A stretch of 37,354 nt of DNA from Prevotellaceae bacterium (GTDB taxonomy: Bacteria; Bacteroidota; Bacteroidia; Bacteroidales; Bacteroidaceae), in NCBI GenBank assembly GCA_015256945.1, contig JABZLB010000030.1:1-37354 (forward strand). The letters are read 5' to 3'. The position numbers were made by a program, and so were the translations under genes. This document shows, piece by piece, positions 15,507 to 25,130 of the stretch (position 1 is the stretch's first letter; every line of letters starts with the position of its first letter). A model generated the notes under the pieces. The model was not told the DNA's origin. It saw only the letters and a program-made list of their open reading frames with translations, and made no database searches.

Positions 15507-16955
15507 TTAACGGTTTACCACACTTTGATACACGTTTCCAAAACGATCAGTAACGCGAACCGTAACCTTTGCATCGTTACGTGTAGGTGTACAGCGGAAA
15601 AGGTGGTCGGTTTTTACGGGACTTATCCAGTCGTAAACCACCTGTTTCTTGTTCGCACATATCGCAGAGGCCATCGGGTCGAAGCCTGTAAACTGCTTCA
15701 TCTGCCCCATGAGCCTGCCGTTTTCCAGCCATTCTACGCGCCATGCCTCGTCATAATTCCATACGTTGGCAATAACGTCCGAGGGAAATTCCTTCGACGA
15801 GCCCACGGGATACGTGCGCAGCTGGTAACCGGCATCGCGGCCGAAGCTGTGGTAATACCACGTAACGCTGTCGCCATTTACGTCATAAACGCCACAGCCG
15901 CGGGGCGTACCGTCCATACAAACATCCGCTTTCCACCATATTCCACACACTGCAGCCGTGTTGTGTTCGAAGAGATTGTCGTTAAAAACAATGTTCTGGT
16001 TCCAGTGAGTATGACCTGAAAGGATGTGCGTTTGGTAAGGTTTCAGCACCTCATACAGCGCAGCGGCGTTGCTGATATACTCCATATCGGCCGTGTTAAA
16101 GGCTATTTTCTTCGTAGGGTTCGACGGAATGTGCATGGCTACAAATACCAAAGAGCCTTTCGGTACATAGCTGAGGTCGTGCTCTAACCACCTGAACGTT
16201 CGCTCATCAATATATCCAATATACTGATAATCGTGGCCGGTGCAGAAACAATCGTCAAGAATGATGAAGTGAGCCTTGCCACGGTTGAACGAATAAGTGA
16301 CGGGACCGAAATAGCTTTCAAACGTTTTCATCGAGCCTTCAAAGGTGCGGCTCGGCGGCATTTCCATGTCGTGGTTGCCAATTGCGCGGTAAACGGGCAT
16401 GTCGAGCGGGGCTATGGTGCGGATATAATCGGGGTAAAGCGACTGCACGTTACCCACAATGTCGCCCAAATCGATGGAGAAAACATCCATCTTTTTGCGC
16501 CAGGGAGCCACTAATTTCGACATGTCGGCTACGTCTTCAGCATATCCTTTGGTCAGGTCGGCGGCCTCAGCTACCTGTACATCAGCCTGTGCGAGAAAGC
16601 GAAAATGACTGCCTCCGTGCGGAAGCGCACGCAAATGGAAGTCGCACTGCTGCACATCGAGCTTGCGATTCAGCAGCTGATAGAACTCGGGAATGGTACC
16701 ATCGCGTCGCGATACTTCAAAACCCGACGGTACAGACAGGAATACATAACGTGCGTCGTCGTTGGCTTCTATTTCAAAACGGCCCGCATCGTCGGTACTT
16801 ACACAACGAAAGCCATCGCTGACAACAACGCCGGCGATGCCCCTCCCTTCTGACATGACACTGCCCTTTACAAGCAGATGCCTTGCGCTTACCTGCAGGT
16901 TCGCGCAAAGCATCAGTGTAAAGAAGAGTATTAATGACTGTTTGTATCCCACCAT
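15507..16955 (-). CDS. Secreted calcineurin-like metallophosphoesterase
   Basis: A 482-residue exported protein. The signal peptide (about 1-24, LQVSA) is followed by an Ig-like N-terminal domain (about 28-110) that resembles a carboxypeptidase-regulatory/MetallophosN module. The phosphoesterase core has D125-x-Q127, D162-LGD165, GNHD (193-196), H275 and GHTH (314-317), which bind two metal ions. A C-terminal beta domain (about 370-482) fits MetallophosC. The substrate is unknown; relatives act on phosphomonoesters or diesters attached to glycans. Its ATG lies inside the end of susD (25-nt overlap, different frame), implying translational coupling in the SusC-SusD operon. Confidence 0.88.
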   Translation of the reverse strand: MVGYKQSLILFFTLMLCANLQVSARHLLVKGSVMSEGRGIAGVVVSDGFRCVSTDDAGRFEIEANDDARYVFLSVPSGFEVSRRDGTIPEFYQLLNRKLDVQQCDFHLRALPHGGSHFRFLAQADVQVAEAADLTKGYAEDVADMSKLVAPWRKKMDVFSIDLGDIVGNVQSLYPDYIRTIAPLDMPVYRAIGNHDMEMPPSRTFEGSMKTFESYFGPVTYSFNRGKAHFIILDDCFCTGHDYQYIGYIDERTFRWLEHDLSYVPKGSLVFVAMHIPSNPTKKIAFNTADMEYISNAAALYEVLKPYQTHILSGHTHWNQNIVFNDNLFEHNTAAVCGIWWKADVCMDGTPRGCGVYDVNGDSVTWYYHSFGRDAGYQLRTYPVGSSKEFPSDVIANVWNYDEAWRVEWLENGRLMGQMKQFTGFDPMASAICANKKQVVYDWISPVKTDHLFRCTPTRNDAKVTVRVTDRFGNVYQSVVNR

Positions 16956-18556
16956 ACTCGTATATTCATACCGTCGCCCTTACCGCCATTGAGCGTGTTT
17001 TTCGTAGCATTGGGGTTGTCTCTGCGCTCTGCATCGGGGTAACGAAGCTTCTTGACAAACTCGCCTGCTGCCGGATTGATGTCGGGATTATCACTTTTCT
17101 GCACGGGCATAAGGTCAGGATAGCCTGTACGTCTGAACTCAGCCCAGGCCTCAATACCGTCAGGATACAGTGCAATCCACTTCTGGGTGATGATCTTTTT
17201 CAGCTTAACGTCGTTGGAAGCAGCGCTGTTCCATGCCACGTTGCCGGTGGTAATGTAGGTATTATCGTTCGCAGTAGAGTATAAACTTGCGTCTACTCCG
17301 GCACGTGCTTCGGCGAAAGAGGCGCGTATTCCTGCCTCATAGTTGGCCTGTGCACTGCCTGCTCCTGCCCAGCCGCGCACGGCAGCCTCGGCCTTTAAGA
17401 AGCAAACCTCTGAATAACCCATGACTTTAAGCGGAAGCGTTAGCACGGTAGTCTTGAGCGATTTGTTCTCACCGTTCCACTCAGGAAAGGCCTGAAGTCC
17501 CCAGGGGAAAGAGTTATTCTCGAACCCGTATTGCGCATAGCCGCTTGCATCCTTGGCCAGAAGCATCTGGTCGGTAACGCCATTGGGCACTCCCTGGAAC
17601 TCGGAGCCCGGGAAAGAAGCCAGTGTTCCTGCTGCCTCTGCATTGTGATAGCCTTGCGTTTTGCCAAACCACATCGGCATTCGAGGGTCAAAAACCGTAC
17701 TCTCATGCTTGAAAATGTTCTCCATAGTCTTACTCATTACAAAGCCGTTCCAAGCGCAAATCATGTACAATGGGTGGCCCCAGCCAGCCGTTGCAAACAC
17801 TTTTTCCATGGCACTTTCGTCCTCATTGTTCATCACTCCTGCCGCAAGGGCTGCTTCTCCTTCGGCTTTTGCCTTGGCAGGATCGACGTTAACGAGGCGC
17901 AATGCGTAGCGCAGGCGCAGCGAATTGGCAAATTTTCTCCACTTCTGTATGTCGCCGGCGTATATCAAATCTTGCTCCTGGGTGCAGGTTTCCTGATTGG
18001 AAAGGTTCTGTCCGAGGGCGTCAGAAGCCTCGGTAAGCTCTTTAAAGACATCGTAATAAATGTCTTTTTGAGCATCGTAAGCGGGGCCGTCGTTGCCCAA
18101 TGCCGCCTCAGAGTAAGGCATATCACCGTATATATCGGTCATGGCAGCGGTGCGCTCGGCCATGATAATGCGCATCATCTGGTAGATATTACTGTATGAA
18201 GGGTGTGTGGCTACCTCCTTTTTCAATACCTTTAAGTGTTTAAGGGCACTGAAATATGGGTTCCAGAACCCTGCCACTGCCCAGCCATCGTTATATCCGT
18301 AGCGGTCGGTGGCCCAGCCTGTTTGCGTATTTGTGAAATACTGTGCGTAGAATTGTGCATACAAATTTTCTCCAACCTGATAGGCAAAACAGTCTACATT
18401 CGTTGCCAGTTCGATGACAGTGGGCAGCGTATACGCCGGACTGACGTCGGTTACAGCGGCAGGATTGGTATTCATACTGTCGTAGTCGCCTGTACATGCC
18501 GTCAGCAAAGGCATGGCGATAACACAGCATCCGATGAATTTATTGAGGTTTTTCAT
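16931..18556 (-). CDS. SusD/RagB-like nutrient-binding outer-membrane lipoprotein
   Basis: A 541-residue lipoprotein with lipobox LTAC (C21), followed by the typical GDYDSMNTNPAAVTD start of the SusD-like 2 subgroup. SusD proteins form the lid over the SusC barrel and capture oligosaccharides or peptides at the cell surface. Helical TPR-like segments and the C-terminal YPDAERRDNPNA region fit the family. It lies 15 nt after SusC and overlaps the phosphoesterase start. The glycan cannot be read from sequence; neighbours suggest an amino-sugar or beta-glucoside glycan. Confidence 0.93.
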   Translation of the reverse strand: MKNLNKFIGCCVIAMPLLTACTGDYDSMNTNPAAVTDVSPAYTLPTVIELATNVDCFAYQVGENLYAQFYAQYFTNTQTGWATDRYGYNDGWAVAGFWNPYFSALKHLKVLKKEVATHPSYSNIYQMMRIIMAERTAAMTDIYGDMPYSEAALGNDGPAYDAQKDIYYDVFKELTEASDALGQNLSNQETCTQEQDLIYAGDIQKWRKFANSLRLRYALRLVNVDPAKAKAEGEAALAAGVMNNEDESAMEKVFATAGWGHPLYMICAWNGFVMSKTMENIFKHESTVFDPRMPMWFGKTQGYHNAEAAGTLASFPGSEFQGVPNGVTDQMLLAKDASGYAQYGFENNSFPWGLQAFPEWNGENKSLKTTVLTLPLKVMGYSEVCFLKAEAAVRGWAGAGSAQANYEAGIRASFAEARAGVDASLYSTANDNTYITTGNVAWNSAASNDVKLKKIITQKWIALYPDGIEAWAEFRRTGYPDLMPVQKSDNPDINPAAGEFVKKLRYPDAERRDNPNATKNTLNGGKGDGMNIRVWWDTNSH

Positions 18557-18571
18557 AATGATTCGTAGTGT

Positions 18572-21500
18572 TTAGAATTTAACATTCACAGAGAAACCGA
18601 TAGCGCGTGTGGGCGGAAGCGAGGCATATTCAAACGCCTGGGCATAGTCCTCACGTGAGAAAGACGACTCGGCGCCGACGGGAGCGTTCTTAAAGAAGTA
18701 GAAAAGGTCGCGGCCTACCAACGATAATTTCACAGCCTGAAGCGGAGTTTTCGAGAGCCATTGCTTTGGCAACGTCCAGCCAAAAGCCAGTTCAGCCATC
18801 TTCACATAGGTGCGCTTGTACATAAATTCTTCAGCAACGGCCGACGAACCACCTATGGAATTGTAGAACGCTTCGGCCTTAACGCTTGTGGTATTCGGTT
18901 GTCCGGTTGCCTCAACCAGACCATTAAACACCATCCCGTCGCGGCCATCCAGACTGCGTTTCGAGTTACCGGCCGTGCTTGCATAGGCATCTGTCATCGA
19001 AATAAAGTCGCCACCGTAGAGCATATCAACCAGTGCGGTGAACGAAAAATCCTTATAAGTTACGGTATTGCCTACCGAACCGGTCCACTTCGGCATCATA
19101 TTGCCGATAACCTTGTCGGTTTCTTTCAGTGGCAAACCATCGTTACCTACGAGCACATTGCCTTTATTGTCGCGCTTATAAGCGTTTTTAGCAACGATGT
19201 CGCCGAACTGACTGCCTTCGTTTACCACCACCGACGCCACGCGAGTTTCGCCTAATGTGTAACGCTTTATCTGGTCAGTCAGTTTGATGCACTTCGTACG
19301 GTTCGAACCCCAGTTTAAGTTTACATCCCATCTCCAGTCCTTATTGAGCAGCGGTGTGCCGTTAATCATCAGCTCAACACCGTGGCTTGATATTTCCCCT
19401 GCGTTTACCATGCGTGCCGTATAGCCCGATGATGCAGCAGTTCCAATGGATAATATCTGGTTGTGTGTTTTGGTATTGTAATACGTAAAGTCAATACCGA
19501 GCCTGTTTTTCAGCATGCGATATTCGAGGCCAAGCTCCCAGGAGTCGGTCTTTTCTGGCTTTAAGTCGAGCAAAGGATAGCTTGAAGGCAGCTGCATTTC
19601 GAGCAGCGAGTTCACATTACTTGCCCTTGTTGCGTAGGTATAAGCTATTTGATACGGGTCGGTATCGTTACCAACCTGTGCCCATGATGCGCGCAACTTC
19701 ATGTAATCAATCTGTTCAGGCAGCTTAACCATTTGAGAAATGATGCCCGAAAGGCTCACCGAGGGATAGAAATATGAGCGGTTGCTCTTCGGCAATGTTG
19801 AAGACCAGTCGTTACGTCCCGTCACATCGAGGTAGAGCATACTCTTATATCCGAGGCTTCCGCTGAAGAAAACGCTCTGAATTTCTTTCTTCGAGTACGA
19901 CTCTGAAGCTTCGCGTTTCTGTCCGTTGCCCATGTAAATGAACAAAGGTATTTGCAGCAAGCCTGCATTTCCAGCCAGTCCGTCGTGCGAGATATTGTAC
20001 AGAGAGGTTCCCAGATTGGCGTTAACGTCGTAGTCGCCAAAGCCTTTATTGAACGAAAGAATGAGGTCAGAGTTGAACTCTTTGGTTGTATTGCGGCTCT
20101 GAACATATTGTGTAGCATCGTTCGAACCGTCGGCTAGATACTTCACATATTTCCTGTACTTGTCGTTATACATATCCAAACTTACGCGCCCAGTGAGCTT
20201 AAGATAGTCGGTAAACGTAAGCGTTGCGCTGGCCTGACCCATCAAACGGTCGCGAACACTTTCGTTACCGTTCTCCCTCATAATCTGACTGTATGGGTTA
20301 GAATTGGCATTTGACGGCCCCGCCCAGTTGATAGAGCGATTGTTGATAATAAAATCGTGGTCGAGATCCTGCAAGCGAATGCTCCTCGGCATTTGCACAA
20401 AGCGTTGCATGATGCCGTATTCGCCCATGCCCGGAGCATTGCGAGTAACCTCGTGCATGTAAGTACCCTTGATGCCTACGCTAATCCAGTCGTTGTTCAT
20501 CTCACTGTTTACACCGAAATATTGGCGGTCGAGCTTGTGGTTTGGCGTCACACCCTTGTTGCGGGAATCGGTAAATGAGAGGCGCGTACGGGCGTTCTTG
20601 CCGCCTGCCGACGCTATGATCGAGTTGTTAATCTGGCTGCCTGTATTGTAGAATTCTTCTATAAAGTCCTTCTGCGGCAGCATTTTGTAGGTACGGTTAT
20701 TGGGGTCTCCATACAGCACATTGCGCCAGTTGTCAACCTCCTGGCCCTCCATCTTCGGGCCCCAGCTGCCTGAAGCGCGCACGTCAAACTGGCCGTTTGA
20801 GCCTTGTCCGTACACATTCTGGTATTTATAACTATTATATATACTTGTAAATTCAACGTTACCGCTATACTCGAACGTCAGCGGCTGACCGTAACTGCCG
20901 CTCTTTGTCGTTACAATAATGGCGCCGTTCTGTGCCCTGCTGCCATAGAGAGCTGCTGCGTTGGCTCCCTTAAGCACCGATATAGTGGCAATATCCTCGG
21001 GGTTAATTTGCGATGCAGAGCCATAGCTGTCGGTGCCACCCCACTGGTTTGCCGTTTGTGCCGACTCGTCATTTACGGGTATTCCGTCAACAACCCAAAG
21101 GGGCTGGTTGTTACCTCCAAGCGAATTCAAGCCGCGCATTACTATGCGAGTAGAACCGCCAAGGCCGGTTCCCGACTGCGTTATCTGCACGCCGGCCACC
21201 TTTCCCTGCAACATATTGGCCACAGATGTTGTCTTGTTCTCGGTAAGTCCCGCTGTATTCACCTCCTGAAGTGCATAGCCCAGCGCCTTCTTTTCGCGCT
21301 TAATGCCGAGCGCCGTTACCACAACCTCATTCAGCTCATTGTCTTCAGCACTCATCGATATTTTCAAATCGTTCTTCCCGTCCACGGCAACCATCTTGTC
21401 GCCATAGCCTATATAGCTCACCGTAAGGGTGGCACCGGGTTTCACTTTCAGCGTAAAATGGCCGCTGACATCGGTTACTGTACCGTTGCGCGTGCCGTCT

Positions 21501-21691
21501 TCAAACACACTTGCTCCGATAATGGGCTCGCCTTTCTCGTCAACAACCGTTCCGGTTACGGTTTTCTGCTGTTGGATGACTTCCGTCGTCGACGGTACTC
21601 CACGGGCTGCAAACGCTTCCTGTGGTGCTGACAGCATCATACCACCCAGCAGAATGGCCGACGCTGTTCCTAACTTCTTAACATTCGTCAT
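18572..21691 (-). CDS. SusC/RagA-family TonB-linked outer-membrane transporter
   Basis: A 1039-residue protein with a signal peptide (about 1-28, EAFAA) and a carboxypeptidase-D-like regulatory domain (about 44-115, GTVVDEKGEPIIGASV). The TonB-box-like EVVVTALG (122-129) is followed by a plug domain (GVQITQSGTGLGGSTRIVMR, then the GSRAQNGAIIVTTK segment) and a C-terminal beta-barrel ending VNVKF. No N-terminal anti-sigma-interacting STN domain is evident, and no sigma/anti-sigma genes lie nearby. Regulation is therefore likely through another regulator, possibly the ROK protein. It is the first gene of the SusC-SusD-phosphoesterase operon with a strong promoter upstream. Confidence 0.95.
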   Translation of the reverse strand: MTNVKKLGTASAILLGGMMLSAPQEAFAARGVPSTTEVIQQQKTVTGTVVDEKGEPIIGASVFEDGTRNGTVTDVSGHFTLKVKPGATLTVSYIGYGDKMVAVDGKNDLKISMSAEDNELNEVVVTALGIKREKKALGYALQEVNTAGLTENKTTSVANMLQGKVAGVQITQSGTGLGGSTRIVMRGLNSLGGNNQPLWVVDGIPVNDESAQTANQWGGTDSYGSASQINPEDIATISVLKGANAAALYGSRAQNGAIIVTTKSGSYGQPLTFEYSGNVEFTSIYNSYKYQNVYGQGSNGQFDVRASGSWGPKMEGQEVDNWRNVLYGDPNNRTYKMLPQKDFIEEFYNTGSQINNSIIASAGGKNARTRLSFTDSRNKGVTPNHKLDRQYFGVNSEMNNDWISVGIKGTYMHEVTRNAPGMGEYGIMQRFVQMPRSIRLQDLDHDFIINNRSINWAGPSNANSNPYSQIMRENGNESVRDRLMGQASATLTFTDYLKLTGRVSLDMYNDKYRKYVKYLADGSNDATQYVQSRNTTKEFNSDLILSFNKGFGDYDVNANLGTSLYNISHDGLAGNAGLLQIPLFIYMGNGQKREASESYSKKEIQSVFFSGSLGYKSMLYLDVTGRNDWSSTLPKSNRSYFYPSVSLSGIISQMVKLPEQIDYMKLRASWAQVGNDTDPYQIAYTYATRASNVNSLLEMQLPSSYPLLDLKPEKTDSWELGLEYRMLKNRLGIDFTYYNTKTHNQILSIGTAASSGYTARMVNAGEISSHGVELMINGTPLLNKDWRWDVNLNWGSNRTKCIKLTDQIKRYTLGETRVASVVVNEGSQFGDIVAKNAYKRDNKGNVLVGNDGLPLKETDKVIGNMMPKWTGSVGNTVTYKDFSFTALVDMLYGGDFISMTDAYASTAGNSKRSLDGRDGMVFNGLVEATGQPNTTSVKAEAFYNSIGGSSAVAEEFMYKRTYVKMAELAFGWTLPKQWLSKTPLQAVKLSLVGRDLFYFFKNAPVGAESSFSREDYAQAFEYASLPPTRAIGFSVNVKF

Positions 21692-21748
21692 AGTTAAAAG
21701 CCTTTAGTTAAACGGTTTTATTTTTTTAATTATTCGGTTTTAATGCAG

Positions 21749-21780
21749 CAAATTTAGTATAATTTGCATGAACTTCCAAA
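21749..21780 (-). promoter_or_regulatory. Promoter of the SusC operon
   Basis: On the minus strand TTTG (21777-21780), a 20-nt spacer and TAAATTTG (21749-21756). The leader is about 50 nt. This is an almost ideal Bacteroidetes promoter. Confidence 0.82.
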
Positions 21781-22442
21781 ATTATTTTAAGAAAAATGCC
21801 CGATTATATTAAAAATATCATATAACCTAACTACTTTTTTAATACTACGCTTTATATTGTACCATCAATTGTGTTGAGAAGATTCGCATAAAATATTTGA
21901 ACACTACGTATATAATAAGGTATAGCACACGAGCCCTGCAATCCGTCATGGCCGAAGGTACAATTTATTCGTAACAGCCTGATACCTCAACAGGTTACAA
22001 ACGCCCGTACCCACACCTTACATGCCTCGGGCAGGCACTTTTCGAGCCAACGCCATACAGATTACGCCTATATGCCGCTCACATTACGGCCCTCAGCCCC
22101 GCCCTTAAGGACAATAAGCTCACCGTTCGACGGCCGTCAGCAGCGCGTTCCACGACCGCCAAACCATGCGTACGACGGCCGTCGAACCATGAACATAAAA
22201 GCCTAATCGCTTACCCCTTACAGTGCAGAGCTGCATACATACAGCAATAAACGTCTATACATTAGCCTGTTACAAAGTCGCAGGAAGTGGCCTTTCGCCC
22301 TCGCATCCCACGCCCAGGCACAGAACAGAAACGCATAAACATGCTACGCAAACAACGCATCGGGCAACCAGCCGCAACACTGGCAGCCCTGCATAAAACA
22401 TACTTACAAAAACCTTAAAATCCAAATTTACACCATTTCATT
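21781..22442. other. Divergent intergenic control region of the glycan locus
   Basis: About 660 nt separate the two divergent operons. No reading frame is convincing on either strand. The left part is AT-rich and holds the string TATAATAAGGTATA near 21910. The right part is unusually GC-rich for an intergenic stretch and contains the GRCGGCCGYC units (22085-22183). I see no operator that I can assign to the ROK regulator with confidence. Confidence 0.6.
22085..22183. repeat. Second GC-rich palindrome array (GRCGGCCGYC type)
   Basis: Cores GACGGCCGTC, CACGACCGCC and GACGGCCGTC start at 22129, 22151 and 22174 (spacings 22 and 23). A degenerate TACGGCCCTC starts at 22085, exactly 44 bp before the first. 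The core word and layout match the array at 15171-15248, about 7 kb away on the other side of the SusC operon. Confidence 0.72.
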
Positions 22443-22471
22443 TTGTACTTACAAAAATATTTCGTAAATTG
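22443..22471 (+). promoter_or_regulatory. Promoter of the DUF4434 operon
   Basis: TTG at 22443-22445, a 19-nt spacer and TAAATTG at 22465-22471. The last position of the -7 box deviates from consensus. Transcription would start near 22478, about 50 nt before the ATG at 22527. Confidence 0.55.
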
Positions 22472-22526
22472 CAGCCGAATTTTTAAAAACATAAGCGCTA
22501 TCACGCACCAATAAACTAAAAACAAT

Positions 22527-23639
22527 ATGTCAAGCAGACGAGACTTTTTGAAAAAGATTACCGCAGCAGGTATTGCGGCAGCAGCTGCGCCCATCATCAC
22601 AAAGGGCGAGAACATACGCGTCATCAACGAACCAACAACACCGCAGAAACCTGTAAAAGGCGGTGCTGCAGGCAGCCTGATAGTGCCTAAAAAGGCCGGA
22701 TTACCCATTACAGGCACCTTCCTCGACGAAATATCGCACGATATTCCACATCAGAACTGGGGGATAAAAGAATGGGATCAGGACTTCCGTTACATGAAGT
22801 CTATCGGCATCGATACGGTGATAGACATTCGCTCCGGCTACCGTAAGTTTCTTACTTACCCCTCTCCCTATCTGCTGAAAAAAGGCTGCTACATGCCCTC
22901 GGTCGACCTTATCGAGATGTTTTGCACGCTGGCTGACAAATACAATATGAAGTTTTACTTCGGCCTTTACGACTCGGGCCACTACTGGGATACGGGTGAT
23001 ATGTCGCAGGAACTGGAAGACAACAAGTATGTTATCGAAGAGGCGTGGCAGCGATATGGCCATCACAAGAGCTTCAAAGGCTGGTATATCAGTACCGAAA
23101 TAAGCCGACAGACAAAGGGAGCCATCAATACTTTCCATACCATGGGCAAGCAATGCAAGGATATTTCAGGCGGACTGCCCGTTTTCATATCGCCGTGGAT
23201 TGACGGCAAAAAGGCTGTTATGGGCACGGGAAAAATGACGAATGACCAGGCCGTAAGCGTGCAACAGCACGAACGTGAGTGGAATGAGATATTCGATGGC
23301 ATACATGATGTGGTTGACTGTTGCGCCTTTCAGGACGGACATATCGACTATGACGAGCTGGATGCGTTCTTTTCAGTGAACAAGAAACTGGCCGACAGGT
23401 ACGGCATGCAGTGCTGGACGAACGCCGAAACATTCGACAGAGACATGCCCATTCACTTCCTTCCCATCAAGTTTGACAAGCTGCGCATGAAGCTCGAAGC
23501 CGCTAAACGCTGCGGCTACGACAAGGCAATTACGTTCGAATTTTCTCATTTCCTCAGCCCTCAGTCGGCTTATTTCCAGGCCCATCACCTGTACGACCGC
23601 TACTGTGAGTATTTTGAGATTACTCCTGCAAACCGTTAA
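22527..23639 (+). CDS. Tat-exported DUF4434 protein (putative TIM-barrel glycosidase)
   Basis: A 370-residue protein. The N-terminus SSRRDFLKK plus an Ala-rich hydrophobic stretch is a twin-arginine signal, so it is exported folded. From about residue 65 (GTFLDEISHDIPHQNWGIKEWD) it follows the DUF4434 family, predicted to be a (beta/alpha)8 glycosidase-like fold. Conserved acidic residues include the YISTEIS glutamate, a common position for a catalytic or cofactor-binding residue. No activity is established that I know of. It is the first gene of the plus-strand half of the locus, 39 nt before the sugar porter. Confidence 0.85.
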   Translation: MSSRRDFLKKITAAGIAAAAAPIITKGENIRVINEPTTPQKPVKGGAAGSLIVPKKAGLPITGTFLDEISHDIPHQNWGIKEWDQDFRYMKSIGIDTVIDIRSGYRKFLTYPSPYLLKKGCYMPSVDLIEMFCTLADKYNMKFYFGLYDSGHYWDTGDMSQELEDNKYVIEEAWQRYGHHKSFKGWYISTEISRQTKGAINTFHTMGKQCKDISGGLPVFISPWIDGKKAVMGTGKMTNDQAVSVQQHEREWNEIFDGIHDVVDCCAFQDGHIDYDELDAFFSVNKKLADRYGMQCWTNAETFDRDMPIHFLPIKFDKLRMKLEAAKRCGYDKAITFEFSHFLSPQSAYFQAHHLYDRYCEYFEITPANR

Positions 23640-23678
23640 GCAGGCATCACGACACCATTATTATATTAGCTTATCATC

Positions 23679-25070
23679 ATGAACTACCGTCTTGGATACG
23701 TATTTTTTCTGGCCCTCGTAGCAGCATTGGGGGGCCTTCTCTTCGGTTACGACACGGCTGTAATATCTGGAACCATCGACCAGGTTACGGAACAGTTCCA
23801 CCTCGATTCCATTATGCAGGGGTGGTATGTGGGTTGTGCTCTCATCGGATCGATATTCGGTGTGGCCGTTGCCGGCATGCTGAGCGACCGTCTGGGTCGT
23901 CGTCCCACCATGCTTATATCGGCCGTGCTGTTTACTGCCGGCTCAATTGGCTGCGCAATAGCTACATCGCTGACCGAGCTTGTGATATATCGCATCGTGG
24001 GTGGCGTAGGCATTGGCGTGGTTTCCATTGTTGCACCTATTTATATTAGCGAAATTTCCATTACCCGTTACCGCGGACAGATGGTTTCGCTGTATCAGCT
24101 TGCCGTAACCGTTGGCTTTCTGGCGGCTTACCTTGTCAACTATCTGCTGCTTAAAAACTCGCATACCGCTTCATACGAAACAGGGTTCATGCAAACCCTT
24201 TTCGTAACCGAGGTATGGCGTTCCATGCTGGGAATGGAGACGCTGCCGGCGTTATTTTTCTTCGCCATCATCTTTTTTATACCCGAAAGCCCGCGCTGGC
24301 TCATCGTCAAACAGCAGGAAGAGCGCGCACAAGGCATCTTTGCAAAGATTTATACTACGGCTGAAGCCGTTGCCAAACAGGTGGCCGACACACGCTCTAC
24401 CATCGCCGGGGAGGTGAAATCAGAGTGGAAAGCGCTGCTCAAACCAGGCATTTTCAAAGCCGTCATCATAGGTTCGGCCATTGCCATACTGGGGCAGTTC
24501 ATGGGCGTTAACGCTGTTCTCTATTACGGTCCAAGCATATTTAAGGATGCCGGTTTTGCTGATCCGCTCTTCGCTCAGGTGCTTGTAGGTATAGTAAATA
24601 CGCTTACAACCGTCATCGCCATGTTCATTATTGACCGCGTTGGCCGCAAAAAGCTCATATATTATGGTGTATCGGGCATGATTGTATGCCTGTTGGCCAT
24701 AGCCTTCTATTTTGTGTTCCATGAGGAACTGCACCTGTCGTTCATCTTCATGCTGGTTTTCTTCCTGCTCTACGTCTTTGCAACGGCCATATCAATCAGT
24801 GCAGTTGTATTCGTGCTGCTGTCGGAAATGTATCCCAACAACGTCCGCGGACTGGCCATGTCAGTGGCCGGACTGGCCCTCTGGACGGGCACATACCTCA
24901 TCGGTCAGCTCACACCGTGGATGCTTGAACACCTGTATCCCGCAGGCACCTTTACGCTATTTGCCGTAATGTGCGTGCCTTACGTTCTTATTATGTGGAA
25001 GCTTGTGCCCGAAACGGCGGGCATGTCGCTCGAAGATATTGAACGCTACTGGACGAAAGATAAGCAATAA
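23679..25070 (+). CDS. Sugar porter family MFS transporter (XylE/GalP-like)
   Basis: A 463-residue inner-membrane protein with about 12 transmembrane helices. Diagnostic motifs are GGLLFGYDTAVISG (18-31) in TM1, DRLGRRP (70-76) in the TM2-3 loop, PESPRWL after TM6, DRVGRKKL in the TM8-9 loop and PETAG at the C-terminus. Members import hexoses or pentoses by proton symport. In this context, next to a NagX-like protein, a ROK regulator and GH20, N-acetylglucosamine or another released monosaccharide is the likely substrate. It is co-transcribed with the DUF4434 gene (39-nt gap). Confidence 0.93.
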   Translation: MNYRLGYVFFLALVAALGGLLFGYDTAVISGTIDQVTEQFHLDSIMQGWYVGCALIGSIFGVAVAGMLSDRLGRRPTMLISAVLFTAGSIGCAIATSLTELVIYRIVGGVGIGVVSIVAPIYISEISITRYRGQMVSLYQLAVTVGFLAAYLVNYLLLKNSHTASYETGFMQTLFVTEVWRSMLGMETLPALFFFAIIFFIPESPRWLIVKQQEERAQGIFAKIYTTAEAVAKQVADTRSTIAGEVKSEWKALLKPGIFKAVIIGSAIAILGQFMGVNAVLYYGPSIFKDAGFADPLFAQVLVGIVNTLTTVIAMFIIDRVGRKKLIYYGVSGMIVCLLAIAFYFVFHEELHLSFIFMLVFFLLYVFATAISISAVVFVLLSEMYPNNVRGLAMSVAGLALWTGTYLIGQLTPWMLEHLYPAGTFTLFAVMCVPYVLIMWKLVPETAGMSLEDIERYWTKDKQ

Positions 25071-25130
25071 TGCTCTGCAAAGGCTTTGATAACAAAACCC
25101 GCATACCTTTATTAAACAAGCTGTTTACCC

